Of a DNA stretch of 29,788 nt, positions 1-8,078 are shown one piece after another. The DNA comes from an uncultured Prevotella sp. Lineage in GTDB: Bacteria > Bacteroidota > Bacteroidia > Bacteroidales > Bacteroidaceae. Position 1 is the stretch's first letter. Each line of letters starts with the position of its first letter. The notes under the pieces are model-generated. The model saw only the letters and a list, made by a program, of their open reading frames with translations. It searched no databases and was not told where the DNA came from. Location of the stretch: NCBI GenBank assembly GCA_900543975.1, contig UQTI01000038.1, forward strand, positions 1 to 29,788, written 5' to 3'. The translations under genes were made by a program, and so were the position numbers.

Positions 1-2006
1 CTCTTTTCCGCCGACTTATGCTTGCTTCCTCGGCTCAGTCGCCATGAGATATTCAAGGAGATCAGATTGCCGCTGGCTTTGGAATATCCTATAGTGTGCT
101 TATAGATGTTGCGGTTCAGCAACTCGTTTTCGTACGACTTGTAATTGTTGTTGAATGGATTTGCCCATGACAATGAAAATTGCAAGTTGCGCCATGTGTA
201 TGATGCTTTCATAACCGAATAGGCCCCGTTGTAACCTTTCAATTCGCCTTCCAAGAAACGGTTGCCGTTGTCGATGTATCCTTGCAACGTGAAATGGCCG
301 AGATAAGCTGTTATGCTGCCCGCATAAAACCACGAGGTGTAACAATGCGTATAATCGTAACCGAAATTGAAGCATCTGTAAATTCCTCCATTGGCTGCAA
401 TCTGAAGCTTTTCGGGCAAGAGCCAATAGCTTGCGTACGCATAGACATCCAGCGCATCAATCTCCTTTTGGTTTATCTGGGTATAAAGAAACTGATTGCC
501 GTCCGTTCGCTCATAGTGAGCCATGTTCGGTTTTAGACATTGCTTGTAATAACCTTCAACGAAGGTCTGCAACCGACTGGTGTTGTATGAAACATGTAGG
601 CGGTGGTCCATGTCGTGTGACGGTTTCAGGTCTGGATTGCCTACAGTCCATTCCATGCTATTGGTGCGGATCATAGCATCGCTTGTCATGGCTATTCGCG
701 ACACTTTGTCCCGCATCTGAACGGTATAGCTCAGCTGCAACTCGTTATTAATTTGGTATGTTACCGATGCCTTTGGGTGAAAGGTTCAGAAGTTATATTT
801 ATGCCCGTTCTGCGTGTAATGGATATAACTTGCGCCAACTCCTAACGTGTAACGCAGTTGTTGGAGAGTGCCCTTAATTTCGCCAAAGGCATATAAGCGG
901 TTGTTGCTTGTATTAGTCAGAGAGGATGCGTCGCCAAGATAGTTGTTCTTGATGTTTTTATAGCTATAGTTGAAGCCTGTTGAGAGCGTGAAGGGGTTCA
1001 GCCTGTTCTCATATATTGCCTCTGCAAGCAAAGAAGCCGTCTTGCCGTCCACATCATATTGGTAAGGAGCGCCCTCGTCATAATAGCTGCCTGTTTGCGT
1101 GGAGATATAAGTGGCTACAGCATTGGCTGTAAAAGACTGACGTGGCGTTAGTTGACGAAAGAAATAAAGATCCAATACAGGCGAACAGCTCTTGTCTTTT
1201 TCTCGGTTTGTAGCTCTATATTGGCGAGTGCCGTCAACGATGTCCTTAATGTTATAGTTGTTGGGGGTGTTGTTTAACGTTCCGCTCACAGATGCTTGAA
1301 AGACGGTTGTCGTAGAGTCGGCCCAGTTGTAGGTCAGTTTTGCTTCGTGCGCTATCGTTTTGCGAAGCGTCTCTATGTCGTTTCGTTCGATGGTGTGTAT
1401 GCTGCCGTCTGTCAAGGTATATTCTGCCAATTGCGTGCTTTTTGAGCCATTGTTCTTATACCCGCTCATGTCATATGAAAAGGACCATTCGTTCTTTCCC
1501 TTATTAAGCTTTCCGTACACCATGCCATCGCCTTGCATGGAGGTAAGTGCAGAGGTGAGGTCTGTGCCGAGCGTATAGCCGCTTTCGCTCCGTCGTGTGT
1601 GGATATCAATGACATAGGCTATGCCATCGCCATAACGAACGCCAGGGTTGTTTATGAACTCAATCTTAGCAATTTCTTTTGGGTCAAGGGCCAACATCTC
1701 CTGCTTGCCCACCACAATTCCGTTAATTCTTATTTGAACGCCTCCTCTGTTGTCGACAACGGAAATTGTGTGGTTGATGTTGTCGATACGAAGATTGGCG
1801 AGTGTGAGCTTTTCAAGAATGCTGTAGCCATTGTTCGATGCTTGCTTTTGAGCATCTGTGGGGTATATTGTCATGCCGTCGGGTCTGTTCACGACCTTGG
1901 CTGCTTTTACCGTTATCTCATGTAGCGTTATGGTCTTGTTCGTATCCTGAGCGTAAGCGCAGAAGGCGAAAAACAGAATGACGGAAGTCGTAATTAATCG
2001 TTTCAT
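1..2006 (-). pseudogene. TonB-dependent outer membrane receptor, interrupted by an in-frame TGA
   Basis: This would be an outer membrane, TonB-energised importer of an unknown ligand. The start at 2006 gives a clear signal peptide (residues 1-18, ending CAYAQ), a TonB-box-like segment (TLHEITVKA, about residues 24-32), a plug domain to about residue 150 and then a long beta-barrel. Codon 407 (786-788) is TGA. Reading past it in the same frame stays open for about 261 codons to the window edge and still looks like barrel (for example a VGNPDLKPS segment and a late ISLNISWRLSRG strand). The break is therefore one nonsense codon, not a frameshift; Trp is a likely original residue. The C-terminus lies outside the window. 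The 406-aa product would lack about half the barrel and is unlikely to fold. A real recent mutation is most likely, a sequencing error possible. The regulator gene lies 102 bp upstream. Confidence 0.85.
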
Positions 2007-2036
2007 TTTGCACCTTTTTTTATTTAGGTGCAAAAT
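2005..2036. promoter_or_regulatory. 10-bp inverted repeat over the receptor promoter and start codon (candidate operator)
   Basis: ATTTTGCACC (2005-2014) and GGTGCAAAAT (2027-2036) are perfect inverted repeats separated by 12 bp. One arm overlaps the -7 element, the other the ATG. It could be the binding site of the neighbouring winged-helix regulator, or a hairpin in the short leader that masks the start codon. Confidence 0.45.
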
Positions 2037-2061
2037 TATATTCTCCTTATAAGAAAGCCAA
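2031..2061 (-). promoter_or_regulatory. Promoter of the TonB-dependent receptor
   Basis: On the minus strand a TTG (2059-2061) lies 20 nt before TAATTTTG (2031-2038), matching the Bacteroidota -33/-7 consensus TTG-N19-21-TAnnTTTG. It predicts a leader of about 20 nt before the ATG at 2006, and shows that the receptor can be transcribed independently of the regulator gene upstream. Confidence 0.7.
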
Positions 2062-2108
2062 TTTATTTGTCTGACATTTCCCTGACAATTGTCCGACAAA
2101 AAATCTAT

Positions 2109-2807
2109 CTACTTGATTTTCAGACTATAGCTCTTGCCTCTGTCCGACTCGATTTTCAGAGAGCCATAGGCTTCAATGACAGGCTTTATTCGTCTTATCA
2201 GCGTGTAGAGCGTGTCGTTGGCATCAGGCTTTTTAGGCCATAGACGGTCGCAGATTTCTTGTTTCGACAGCGTATGCGATTCTGTCGTTATGAACATCTT
2301 GAGCAGCGAATGTTGCATAGGCGTAAGATGAATCTGCTCGCCAGAAAGCGTCATAAACTTGTCGCCATTGAACACGATGCCTCCGTATGACAGTCCTTGC
2401 GCCATCAGCTCGGGGCGTTTCCTTTTCGTGTGCCACAAACTTAACAACAGCCACATCGTTCCGATCATGAAAAGGGAACCGGAAGCCTTTTGGTCAGACA
2501 TCTTTAAGGTTGTGGCAAAGCCGCAGTTGGCCTCTGCCACCAACGTTGTTTCCAAACGTCCATCCTTACGCACGGTACGCATGGCGATGCCTGCCGTGTC
2601 TCTCAACTCGGCAATGGTGAGGCAGTTGCGATAACAGCGTATGGTGTCTGTCGTGACCACATCGTCAGGCATCTTCGCAAGCACTTGCTCCAAAGCCCTG
2701 TTAACATCCTGGGTTATCATGCTTTTTGTTCGGCGATAACTGTTTATGCCTGTACCCAAAGCACAAAGCATGAGAAAGCTGAACACAATGTACGGAAGTG
2801 TCTTCAT
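2109..2807 (-). CDS. Membrane-anchored winged-helix transcriptional regulator
   Basis: The 232-aa protein is a one-component, membrane-bound regulator. A first membrane helix spans residues 5-21, an extracytoplasmic segment about 23-108 contains three cysteines (C58, C62, C95), a second helix spans 109-126 followed by the positive stretch HTKRKR, and residues about 141-232 form an OmpR/PhoB-type winged helix (LTPMQHSLL, then SKQEICDRLWP, then TLIRRIKPVIE and a final wing with RGKSYSLK). The layout resembles a ToxR-like protein with the DNA-binding domain at the C-terminus. There is no receiver domain or kinase. It lies directly upstream of the receptor gene on the same strand, so it probably senses something in the periplasm and controls that gene; the target is inferred from position only. 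Confidence 0.75.
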   Translation of the reverse strand: MKTLPYIVFSFLMLCALGTGINSYRRTKSMITQDVNRALEQVLAKMPDDVVTTDTIRCYRNCLTIAELRDTAGIAMRTVRKDGRLETTLVAEANCGFATTLKMSDQKASGSLFMIGTMWLLLSLWHTKRKRPELMAQGLSYGGIVFNGDKFMTLSGEQIHLTPMQHSLLKMFITTESHTLSKQEICDRLWPKKPDANDTLYTLIRRIKPVIEAYGSLKIESDRGKSYSLKIK

Positions 2808-2846
2808 ATTTTTTTATTGCTTTTGTAGCCTATCTTATGTCTTATG

Positions 2847-2854
2847 CAAAGTTA
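2847..2854 (-). promoter_or_regulatory. -7 element for the winged-helix regulator
   Basis: TAACTTTG on the minus strand, 40 nt before the ATG at 2807, matches TAnnTTTG. No good TTG is seen at the expected 20-nt distance, so the promoter may be weak or activator-dependent. Confidence 0.5.
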
Positions 2855-2917
2855 CGCATTTCTCTCAAAATAAAATCATTAAAGCATAATAATGCTCAAA
2901 GAAAGGAGCAAAAAGCA

Positions 2918-2948
2918 TTGGAAAATTGGAAAAACTGTTGTATATTTG
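2918..2948 (+). promoter_or_regulatory. Promoter P1 of the AAA-ATPase/PD-(D/E)XK gene
   Basis: TTG (2918-2920) lies 20 nt before TATATTTG (2941-2948). The -7 element runs into the first copy of a 28-bp direct repeat. Confidence 0.55.
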
Positions 2949-3045
2949 CAGAAGATAAGCTTCACCTCGGCATAATATTCAAGCAAGCTTGATATTCTGC
3001 TCTCGGTTTGCATTATCTTTGCAGAAGATAAGCTTCACCTCGGCA
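2945..3045. repeat. Pair of perfect 28-bp direct repeats (2945-2972 and 3018-3045)
   Basis: The two copies begin TTTGCAGAAGATAAGC and end TTCACCTCGGCA. They are identical over 28 bp and offset by 73 bp. Each starts inside a -7 element, so the duplication carries a promoter end and the early transcribed region. No third copy was seen in the window. Confidence 0.9.
2989..3021 (+). promoter_or_regulatory. Promoter P2 of the AAA-ATPase/PD-(D/E)XK gene
   Basis: TATCTTTG (3014-3021) overlaps the second copy of the 28-bp repeat. A TTG at 2989-2991 is 22 nt upstream. It lies 57 nt before the chosen start codon. Confidence 0.5.
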
Positions 3046-3078
3046 AAGATTGCAAGAGGAAACAAAAAACAGAAACCT

Positions 3079-4653
3079 ATGGTAGAGACAAACAACAGAC
3101 GATTGCCTGTGGGCATCCAATCTTTTGAAGAAATAAGAAAGGAAGGATTCCTTTATGTTGACAAGACAGACATTATCTGGCATCTTGCCAATGAGGGAAA
3201 AAAGTATAATTACCTAAGCCGCCCACGCCGCTTTGGCAAGTCGGTGCTTGTAGATACACTCGAAGCCTACTTCACAGGAAAGAAGGAACTCTTCGAGGGG
3301 TTGAAGATCATGGAACTGGAGACGGAATGGGTGAAGCGGCCTGTCATCCGTCTCGACATGAGCCGTGCAGGAGCAGAGCCAGATACTTTGCGCTCTTATC
3401 TTGACATTACTTTCGATAGATTAGAGAATGAATATGGCATAACTCCTAAGCCAACAGCCCAACTTGCCGACCGTTTTGACGCCATCATCCGAACATCATA
3501 TAATCAGACCGGACAGCAAGTGGCCATTCTTATTGACGAGTACGACTCTCCATTGCAGCATTCCTGGAAAACTCCTCACCACGAAGCATGCACCAGCATC
3601 TACAGGGAAGTGTTTGCCATCTTGAAAGCCGACGATAAATATGAGAAGTTTGTCTTCATAACAGGCATCACCAAGTTTACGCAAATCTCGCTCTTCTCTG
3701 TGCTCAACAATCTGAGCAACATCAGTTTTGAGCCAGAATATGCTGCTCTATGCGGCATAACCAAGGACGAGATGCTGCGCGATTTCAAACCCGAAATAAA
3801 CAAGTTGGCAGATTATGAGGGCTGCACCTTCGATGAAGCTGTAGCGCTGTTGACGGCTCATTATGATGGCTACCATTTCAGTCATGATAACATGGTGGAT
3901 GTTTTCAACCCGTTCAGTCTTATCAATGCCCTCGCCGATTCCAAGTTGAGAAACTATTGGGCTTCGTCTGGCGCAACTTCGTTGCTTCCTAAGTTTGTTG
4001 ACGATATGGAAATAAGACTGAAGAATTTTGAGAATTGTCCGATAGACCGCGATATCCTTGAAACTTCTGACGTGACAGGTGGTGGAGCCGAACTGTTTCT
4101 CTATCAGTCGGGTTATCTTACGATAAAGGGTTATCTGGATGGAGTTTATTTGCTTGGCATTCCAAACTATGAGGTTCGCAAGGCTCTCTATAAGATTGTC
4201 TTGCCCGCCTTGACGTTGCAATCGGACGCACAGGTAATAACCACTCAAAGCATGTTGTTGTATTCTCTAAAGATTGGCAACCTGCCCGAAGCCATGAAAA
4301 GCCTGAAGGCTCTCATTGCTGACGTGCCCTACAGCAACAAGAAGCTTGCAAGCATGGACATGGAGGAGCGCTACCGTCTTGTGTTGAGCACCATCTTCAA
4401 CGCCATAGGTTGCCGGGTGGAGGTGGAGAAGATGATTGCCACGGGCAGAATAGACATGGTGGTGGAAACAACCCGTTTTATCTATGTCTTGGAGCTGAAG
4501 CTAAGCAACAACGGCGGCATAGATGCTGCGTCAGAGCAAATAAGAGCCAAGCAATATGCTGAGCCTTTCAAAGCCGACAAACGCAAGGTCGTTGCCCTTG
4601 CCATAGAACTGGACGAAAAGGGAAAGGGACTGGTCGATTGGAAGGAAGTGTGA
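3079..4653 (+). CDS. AAA-ATPase-like / PD-(D/E)XK nuclease-fold protein
   Basis: This 524-aa protein has the layout of the Bacteroidota family with an N-terminal AAA-ATPase-like domain and a C-terminal PD-(D/E)XK (DUF1703-type) domain. The N-terminus LPVGIQSFEEIR and YVDKT is typical. RPRRFGKS (48-55) is a variant Walker A, ILIDEYD (150-156) a Walker B, and D459 with ELK (472-474) fits the nuclease motif. The start at 3079 was chosen because the family begins here and because 30 upstream codons overlap the promoter and repeat. The gene stands alone, with tandem promoters and a strong terminator. Members often occur in many copies per genome; their role is not settled, and mobile-element or defence links are only suggested. 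Confidence 0.85.
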   Translation: MVETNNRRLPVGIQSFEEIRKEGFLYVDKTDIIWHLANEGKKYNYLSRPRRFGKSVLVDTLEAYFTGKKELFEGLKIMELETEWVKRPVIRLDMSRAGAEPDTLRSYLDITFDRLENEYGITPKPTAQLADRFDAIIRTSYNQTGQQVAILIDEYDSPLQHSWKTPHHEACTSIYREVFAILKADDKYEKFVFITGITKFTQISLFSVLNNLSNISFEPEYAALCGITKDEMLRDFKPEINKLADYEGCTFDEAVALLTAHYDGYHFSHDNMVDVFNPFSLINALADSKLRNYWASSGATSLLPKFVDDMEIRLKNFENCPIDRDILETSDVTGGGAELFLYQSGYLTIKGYLDGVYLLGIPNYEVRKALYKIVLPALTLQSDAQVITTQSMLLYSLKIGNLPEAMKSLKALIADVPYSNKKLASMDMEERYRLVLSTIFNAIGCRVEVEKMIATGRIDMVVETTRFIYVLELKLSNNGGIDAASEQIRAKQYAEPFKADKRKVVALAIELDEKGKGLVDWKEV

Positions 4654-4692
4654 GAGCTCTGGAAAAACAGAAAAACCGTTATTGAAGAAAAC

Positions 4693-4745
4693 AGCCGTGA
4701 ACAGAGGCCTTTGGAGAAAGAGCCTCTGTTCACGGCTTTGTTTTT
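4693..4745 (+). terminator. Rho-independent terminator of the AAA-ATPase/PD-(D/E)XK gene
   Basis: A perfect 16-bp stem (4693-4708 with 4722-4737; arm AGCCGTGAACAGAGGC) is followed by TTGTTTTT. It starts 39 nt after the stop codon. Confidence 0.85.
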
Positions 4746-4850
4746 ATGTTAACGTTACAGAACTTTCGCATTTATACGATGAAAATTGGCTCAAACAAGC
4801 GCCGTCGCGCTCGATAGAGATGATAATAGGTTGAAAATGTGTTTGTTATT

Positions 4851-4909
4851 TCTTTCTGTTAGCGCTATTATCTTTCTGTTAACGCTGTTCCTTCCTGTTA
4901 ACGCTGTTC
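4851..4909. repeat. Three tandem 19-20 bp repeats
   Basis: Three adjacent units at 4851-4870, 4871-4890 and 4891-4909 share the core CTGTTARCGCT. Units 2 and 3 are nearly identical (CTGTTAACGCTGTTC). They lie just past the 3' end of the aldo/keto reductase. No function is evident. Confidence 0.75.
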
Positions 4910-4920
4910 ATAAAACCTTT

Positions 4921-5889
4921 TTACAGCTTGGCTGCGTGCACACACTTCATATTTTTTTCAAGCTGAGCCACCGAGCTGGCACCCACCAACACGCTTGTCA
5001 CGCCCTTCTGTTGAAGGATCCATGCCAGCGCCATCTCGGCAAGCGTCTCGCCACGCTCTGCTGCCTCGGCGTTCCATGTCTTCAGCCGTTCGAGCAGTTC
5101 GGGTGTGAGGGCGCTGTGCTTGAGATATTGCTCCTTAGCCATGCGGCTGTCGGCAGGAATGCCGTTAAGATAACGGTCGGTAAGCAGACCCTGTGCCAAC
5201 GGCGAGAAGGAGATGAAGCCTATGCCGTGGTCGGCACAATATTGGGTTACGCCGTTCTCCTGTGGTTCGCGGTCGAGCAGGTTGAGGCGGTCTTGGTAGA
5301 TGAGCAACGGCACATCGCGCTCCTTTAGATATTGGTCGGCAAACTTTAGAGCCTCCAATGGCCAGCGGCTGATGCCGAGATACAGCGCCTTGCCTTGCTT
5401 CACGATGTCGACCATGGCCTGAAGGGTTTCTTCAAGCGGTGTGTTGGGGTCGTAACGATGGCTGTAGAACAGGTCCACATAGTCGAGGTTCATGCGCTTA
5501 AGGCTCTGGTTGAGGCTTGCCATGAGATACTTACGCGAGCCCCAGTTGCCGTAAGGGCCTTCCCACATGTCATATCCCGCCTTTGTGGCAATGAACAGCT
5601 CGTCGCGGTAAGGAGCAAAATCGTCCTTCATGAGCTGTCCCATGGTCTCCTCTGCGCTGCCGTAAGGAGGGCCATAGTTGTTGGCAAGGTCAAAATGGGT
5701 TATGCCGTGGTCGAAGGCATAGTGTGTAATGGCTCTGCTGCGCTCGTAGGCGTCTACCGCTCCAAAGTTGTGCCAGAATCCCAGGCTCACCTTTGGCAGA
5801 AGCACGCCGCTCTTGCCGCATCTGCTGTAGAGGGCCTCCGCATCGTCATAGCGGGCGGCAGAGGCTGTGTATATTCCCTTTGTGTTCAT
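4921..5889 (-). CDS. Aldo/keto reductase (YghZ/L-glyceraldehyde 3-phosphate reductase-like)
   Basis: A 322-aa cytoplasmic NADPH-dependent oxidoreductase of the aldo/keto reductase superfamily. The catalytic tetrad is visible: D67 and Y72 (FDLANNYGP), K103 (ATKAG) and H144 (FYSHRYDP). LGFWHNFG and NYGPPYGSAEE place it near the YghZ/MgrA branch, which reduces small aldehydes such as L-glyceraldehyde 3-phosphate and methylglyoxal. The start at 5889 is preferred because 25 upstream codons contain the promoter. The gene is monocistronic, between a TTG-N20-TAnnTTTG promoter and the repeat block at 4851-4909, and divergent from the MATE gene. The exact substrate cannot be told from sequence. Confidence 0.88.
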   Translation of the reverse strand: MNTKGIYTASAARYDDAEALYSRCGKSGVLLPKVSLGFWHNFGAVDAYERSRAITHYAFDHGITHFDLANNYGPPYGSAEETMGQLMKDDFAPYRDELFIATKAGYDMWEGPYGNWGSRKYLMASLNQSLKRMNLDYVDLFYSHRYDPNTPLEETLQAMVDIVKQGKALYLGISRWPLEALKFADQYLKERDVPLLIYQDRLNLLDREPQENGVTQYCADHGIGFISFSPLAQGLLTDRYLNGIPADSRMAKEQYLKHSALTPELLERLKTWNAEAAERGETLAEMALAWILQQKGVTSVLVGASSVAQLEKNMKCVHAAKL

Positions 5890-5933
5890 TTCTTTGGTGT
5901 TTTTAAAATTCTGTTTGTATCGAAAAGATGTTA

Positions 5934-5964
5934 CAAAGTTAGCGTCTTTCGTTTTAATCTCCAA
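5934..5964 (-). promoter_or_regulatory. Promoter of the aldo/keto reductase
   Basis: On the minus strand TTG (5962-5964) is followed after 20 nt by TAACTTTG (5934-5941), 44 nt before the ATG at 5889. Confidence 0.7.
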
Positions 5965-6061
5965 ATTTTTTAGTAATTGTTAGGGAGAAACAAACAGCCT
6001 GACCGTACGTTAATAAATGTGAATGTTTTGCTGCCACGATTTTTTGCTTGCAGATAATGAG

Positions 6062-6069
6062 TAACTTTG
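6062..6069 (+). promoter_or_regulatory. -7 element abutting the MATE gene start
   Basis: TAACTTTG (6062-6069) ends 8 nt before ATG 6078, which implies a leaderless or almost leaderless mRNA. It also argues against the upstream ATG at 6057. No TTG is seen at 20 nt. Confidence 0.5.
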
Positions 6070-6077
6070 CATCTTGT

Positions 6078-7454
6078 ATGACAAAGAGCGATGCATTGTT
6101 GGCAAGCATACGCAACGGACAACCGTTGACGTTTCGTGATAAGCTCAGCCTCATTGTGGGGCTGAGCATTCCGTCTATACTCGCGCAGATAACCAGCGTC
6201 ATGATGTTTTTCATCGATGCTGCCATGGTGGGACACCTCGGCACAGAGGCATCGGCGAGCATAGGTCTTATAGAGAGCACCACATGGCTCATGGGCAGCA
6301 TAACCAACGCGGCGTCAATGGGCTTCTCCGTGCAGGTGGCCCACTATATTGGTGCCAACGATTTTGAACGTGCGCGCGACGTGTTCCGCAACGGCATCGT
6401 GGCAACAGCCATCGTGAGCTTCACAATAGCCCTTACAGGCCTGGTCATACACCCTTACCTCCCTTACTGGCTTGGCGGCGGAAGCGACATCGCTCCCCAG
6501 GCCTCTACCTATTTTCTTATCTTTGCCCTCACCGTGCCCTTCTTCCAGTTGTCGGGTTTGTGTGGCAACATGCTCAAGTGTTCGGGCAACATGAAGATTC
6601 CGAGCATCGTGAGCGTGGGCGTGTGCGTGCTCGACGTGTTGTTCAACTCCATTTTTATATATGTGTTGGGGTGGGGCGTCATGGGTGCAGCTCTCGGCAC
6701 CTCGCTCGCCATCATAAGCGGCACGGCTGTGCAAGGCTATTATGCCATCTTCCGCAACCGCATATTGAGCTTGCGTCAGGACGGCCGGCTGTGGTGCTGG
6801 GCAGGCCAGTATGTGCGCACGGCTCTGAAGATAGGGTCGCCCATGGCTTTGCAGTCGGTGTTCTTGAACGGAGCACAGATCGTGAGCACCATGATCGTGG
6901 CACCACTTGGCAACGTGGCCATCTCCGCCAACACCTTTGCCATCACTGCCGAGAGCCTGTGTTACATGCCGGGCTATGGCATAAGCGAAGCTGCAACCAC
7001 CCTTGTGGGCCAAAGCAAGGGAGCAGGCCGACGCGACATGTGTCGCAGTTTTGCCTATAGCACCACGTTCATGGGCATGGCCGTCATGGCGTTCATGGGT
7101 TTGGTGATGTATGTGTTTGCTCCCGAGATGATGGCCCTGCTCACCCCAATAGAGGAGATTCGCCAGCTTGGCATCATGTGTCTGCGCATCGAGGCTTTTG
7201 CCGAGCCCATGTTTGCTGCCTCCATCGTGGTCTACTATGTGTGTGTGGGCGCTGGATCGACCTTGCGCCCCATGCTCATCAACCTCGTGTCGATGTGGTG
7301 TGTGCGCCTCACGCTTGCTGCTTTGCTCGCCCCACATTACGGCTTGAAGGGTGTGTGGATCGCCATGGCTGTGGAGCTTACGTTCCGAGGCCTCATGTTC
7401 CTCATTCAGCTCTTCCGCGGACGGTGGATGGGAACCGTTGGCTCCAAGGCTTAA
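6078..7454 (+). CDS. MATE family multidrug/metabolite exporter
   Basis: A 458-aa inner membrane antiporter of the MATE superfamily, expected to export organic cations, drugs or metabolites in exchange for Na+ or H+. About 12 hydrophobic segments are visible in two halves. The first half begins LIVGLSIPSILAQ and FFIDAAMVGHLG; the second begins IGSPMALQSVFLNGAQI and GYGISEAATTLVGQSKG, the usual signatures. The start at 6078 follows the -7 element; ATG 6057 would precede the transcript start. Family length is about 440-460 aa, so the gene is complete. It is divergent from the aldo/keto reductase and followed by more than 600 nt without genes. Substrate unknown. Confidence 0.9.
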   Translation: MTKSDALLASIRNGQPLTFRDKLSLIVGLSIPSILAQITSVMMFFIDAAMVGHLGTEASASIGLIESTTWLMGSITNAASMGFSVQVAHYIGANDFERARDVFRNGIVATAIVSFTIALTGLVIHPYLPYWLGGGSDIAPQASTYFLIFALTVPFFQLSGLCGNMLKCSGNMKIPSIVSVGVCVLDVLFNSIFIYVLGWGVMGAALGTSLAIISGTAVQGYYAIFRNRILSLRQDGRLWCWAGQYVRTALKIGSPMALQSVFLNGAQIVSTMIVAPLGNVAISANTFAITAESLCYMPGYGISEAATTLVGQSKGAGRRDMCRSFAYSTTFMGMAVMAFMGLVMYVFAPEMMALLTPIEEIRQLGIMCLRIEAFAEPMFAASIVVYYVCVGAGSTLRPMLINLVSMWCVRLTLAALLAPHYGLKGVWIAMAVELTFRGLMFLIQLFRGRWMGTVGSKA

Positions 7455-7687
7455 CGGCCAAGGTTTGCCGGCTCTTTTCTCTTTGTTCTGCAAGCCTTCT
7501 GGGCTTTGCTTCCGAGCTTTCTTGTTTTGCTCGGCAAGCTTTTTTCTTTGCTTTAAAGCCATCGCTCTTTAATCCGTCATCTCCTTCCGTTTCTGTATAT
7601 TTATGCACTTTCCACGGTCTTCTAAGCATGGTTTTTTCATCAAGCCCAAATGACAAAATGAAAGTGCCTTTCTGACGTTCTCATTAA

Positions 7688-7740
7688 GCCTCTTTGACAG
7701 CCTCAAAGAGGCCCTTTGACGTCCTCAAAGAGGCTCTTTG
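7688..7740. repeat. Tandem CAAAGAGGC hairpins
   Basis: GCCTCTTTGA (7688-7697) pairs perfectly with TCAAAGAGGC (7703-7712). A second imperfect hairpin follows (7711-7734), and CTCTTTG comes again at 7734-7740. The same heptamer recurs in alternating orientation four times in about 50 bp. Confidence 0.75.
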
Positions 7741-7984
7741 GGAAAACAAACCGATTTTTCACATTTGTTAACAAAACTGTATAGCAAAACCTTCTTTTTT
7801 CTGTCTTTTTGCTATCTATATCTCTTTTCTGCTTTCTTCTTGATTTTTCGTTTTTCTCTCTCGCCTCTGCATATTTATGCTCTTTGAGTGAATAATTATA
7901 CAGGCAGAATATTCGTGAAAAAGATGAAGGAAAAGAAGAATATTCTCCATAAATTGGCGAATAGTGCCTTTTTCCAATTATTTT

Positions 7985-8016
7985 TTTGCTCGTTTGTGCA
8001 GCAATTTGTACTTTTG
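7985..8016 (+). promoter_or_regulatory. Promoter of the M13 peptidase gene
   Basis: TTTG (7985-7988), a 20-nt spacer, then TACTTTTG (8009-8016). The predicted leader is about 57 nt. Confidence 0.7.
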
Positions 8017-8078
8017 CAACGTCTAAGGAACAGACATCCCAAAACGAAAGAGAATTTTTAGATTATAAATTTATAAAA

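Larger units (their letters stand above)
7455..8078. other. Intergenic region with hairpins and the M13 peptidase promoter
   Basis: These 624 nt contain no convincing gene. There is a weak hairpin with CCGAGC/GCTCGG arms (7512-7517, 7529-7534) before a T-rich run that may terminate the MATE transcript, tandem hairpins at 7688-7740, and the peptidase promoter at 7985-8016. Positions 7745-7980 are AT-rich with nothing recognisable. Confidence 0.6.

Noticed and set aside
786..788. TGA as a recoded Trp or selenocysteine codon
   Set aside because: Other genes here end in TGA (for example 4653 and 16453), no selenocysteine insertion hairpin is seen, and the family has no Sec at this place.
2989..3078. 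N-terminal extension of the AAA-ATPase/PD-(D/E)XK protein
   Set aside because: The 30 extra codons run through a promoter and a direct repeat, and the family starts at about MVETNNRRLPVG.
6315..7562. 415-codon open frame antisense to the MATE gene
   Set aside because: Its translation is His/Ala-rich with no fold or motif, it overlaps a clear MATE gene throughout, and it has no promoter. It is a codon-bias shadow.
7688..7740. Tandem hairpins as a CRISPR array
   Set aside because: Units are self-complementary with no unique spacers of constant length, and there are no cas genes.
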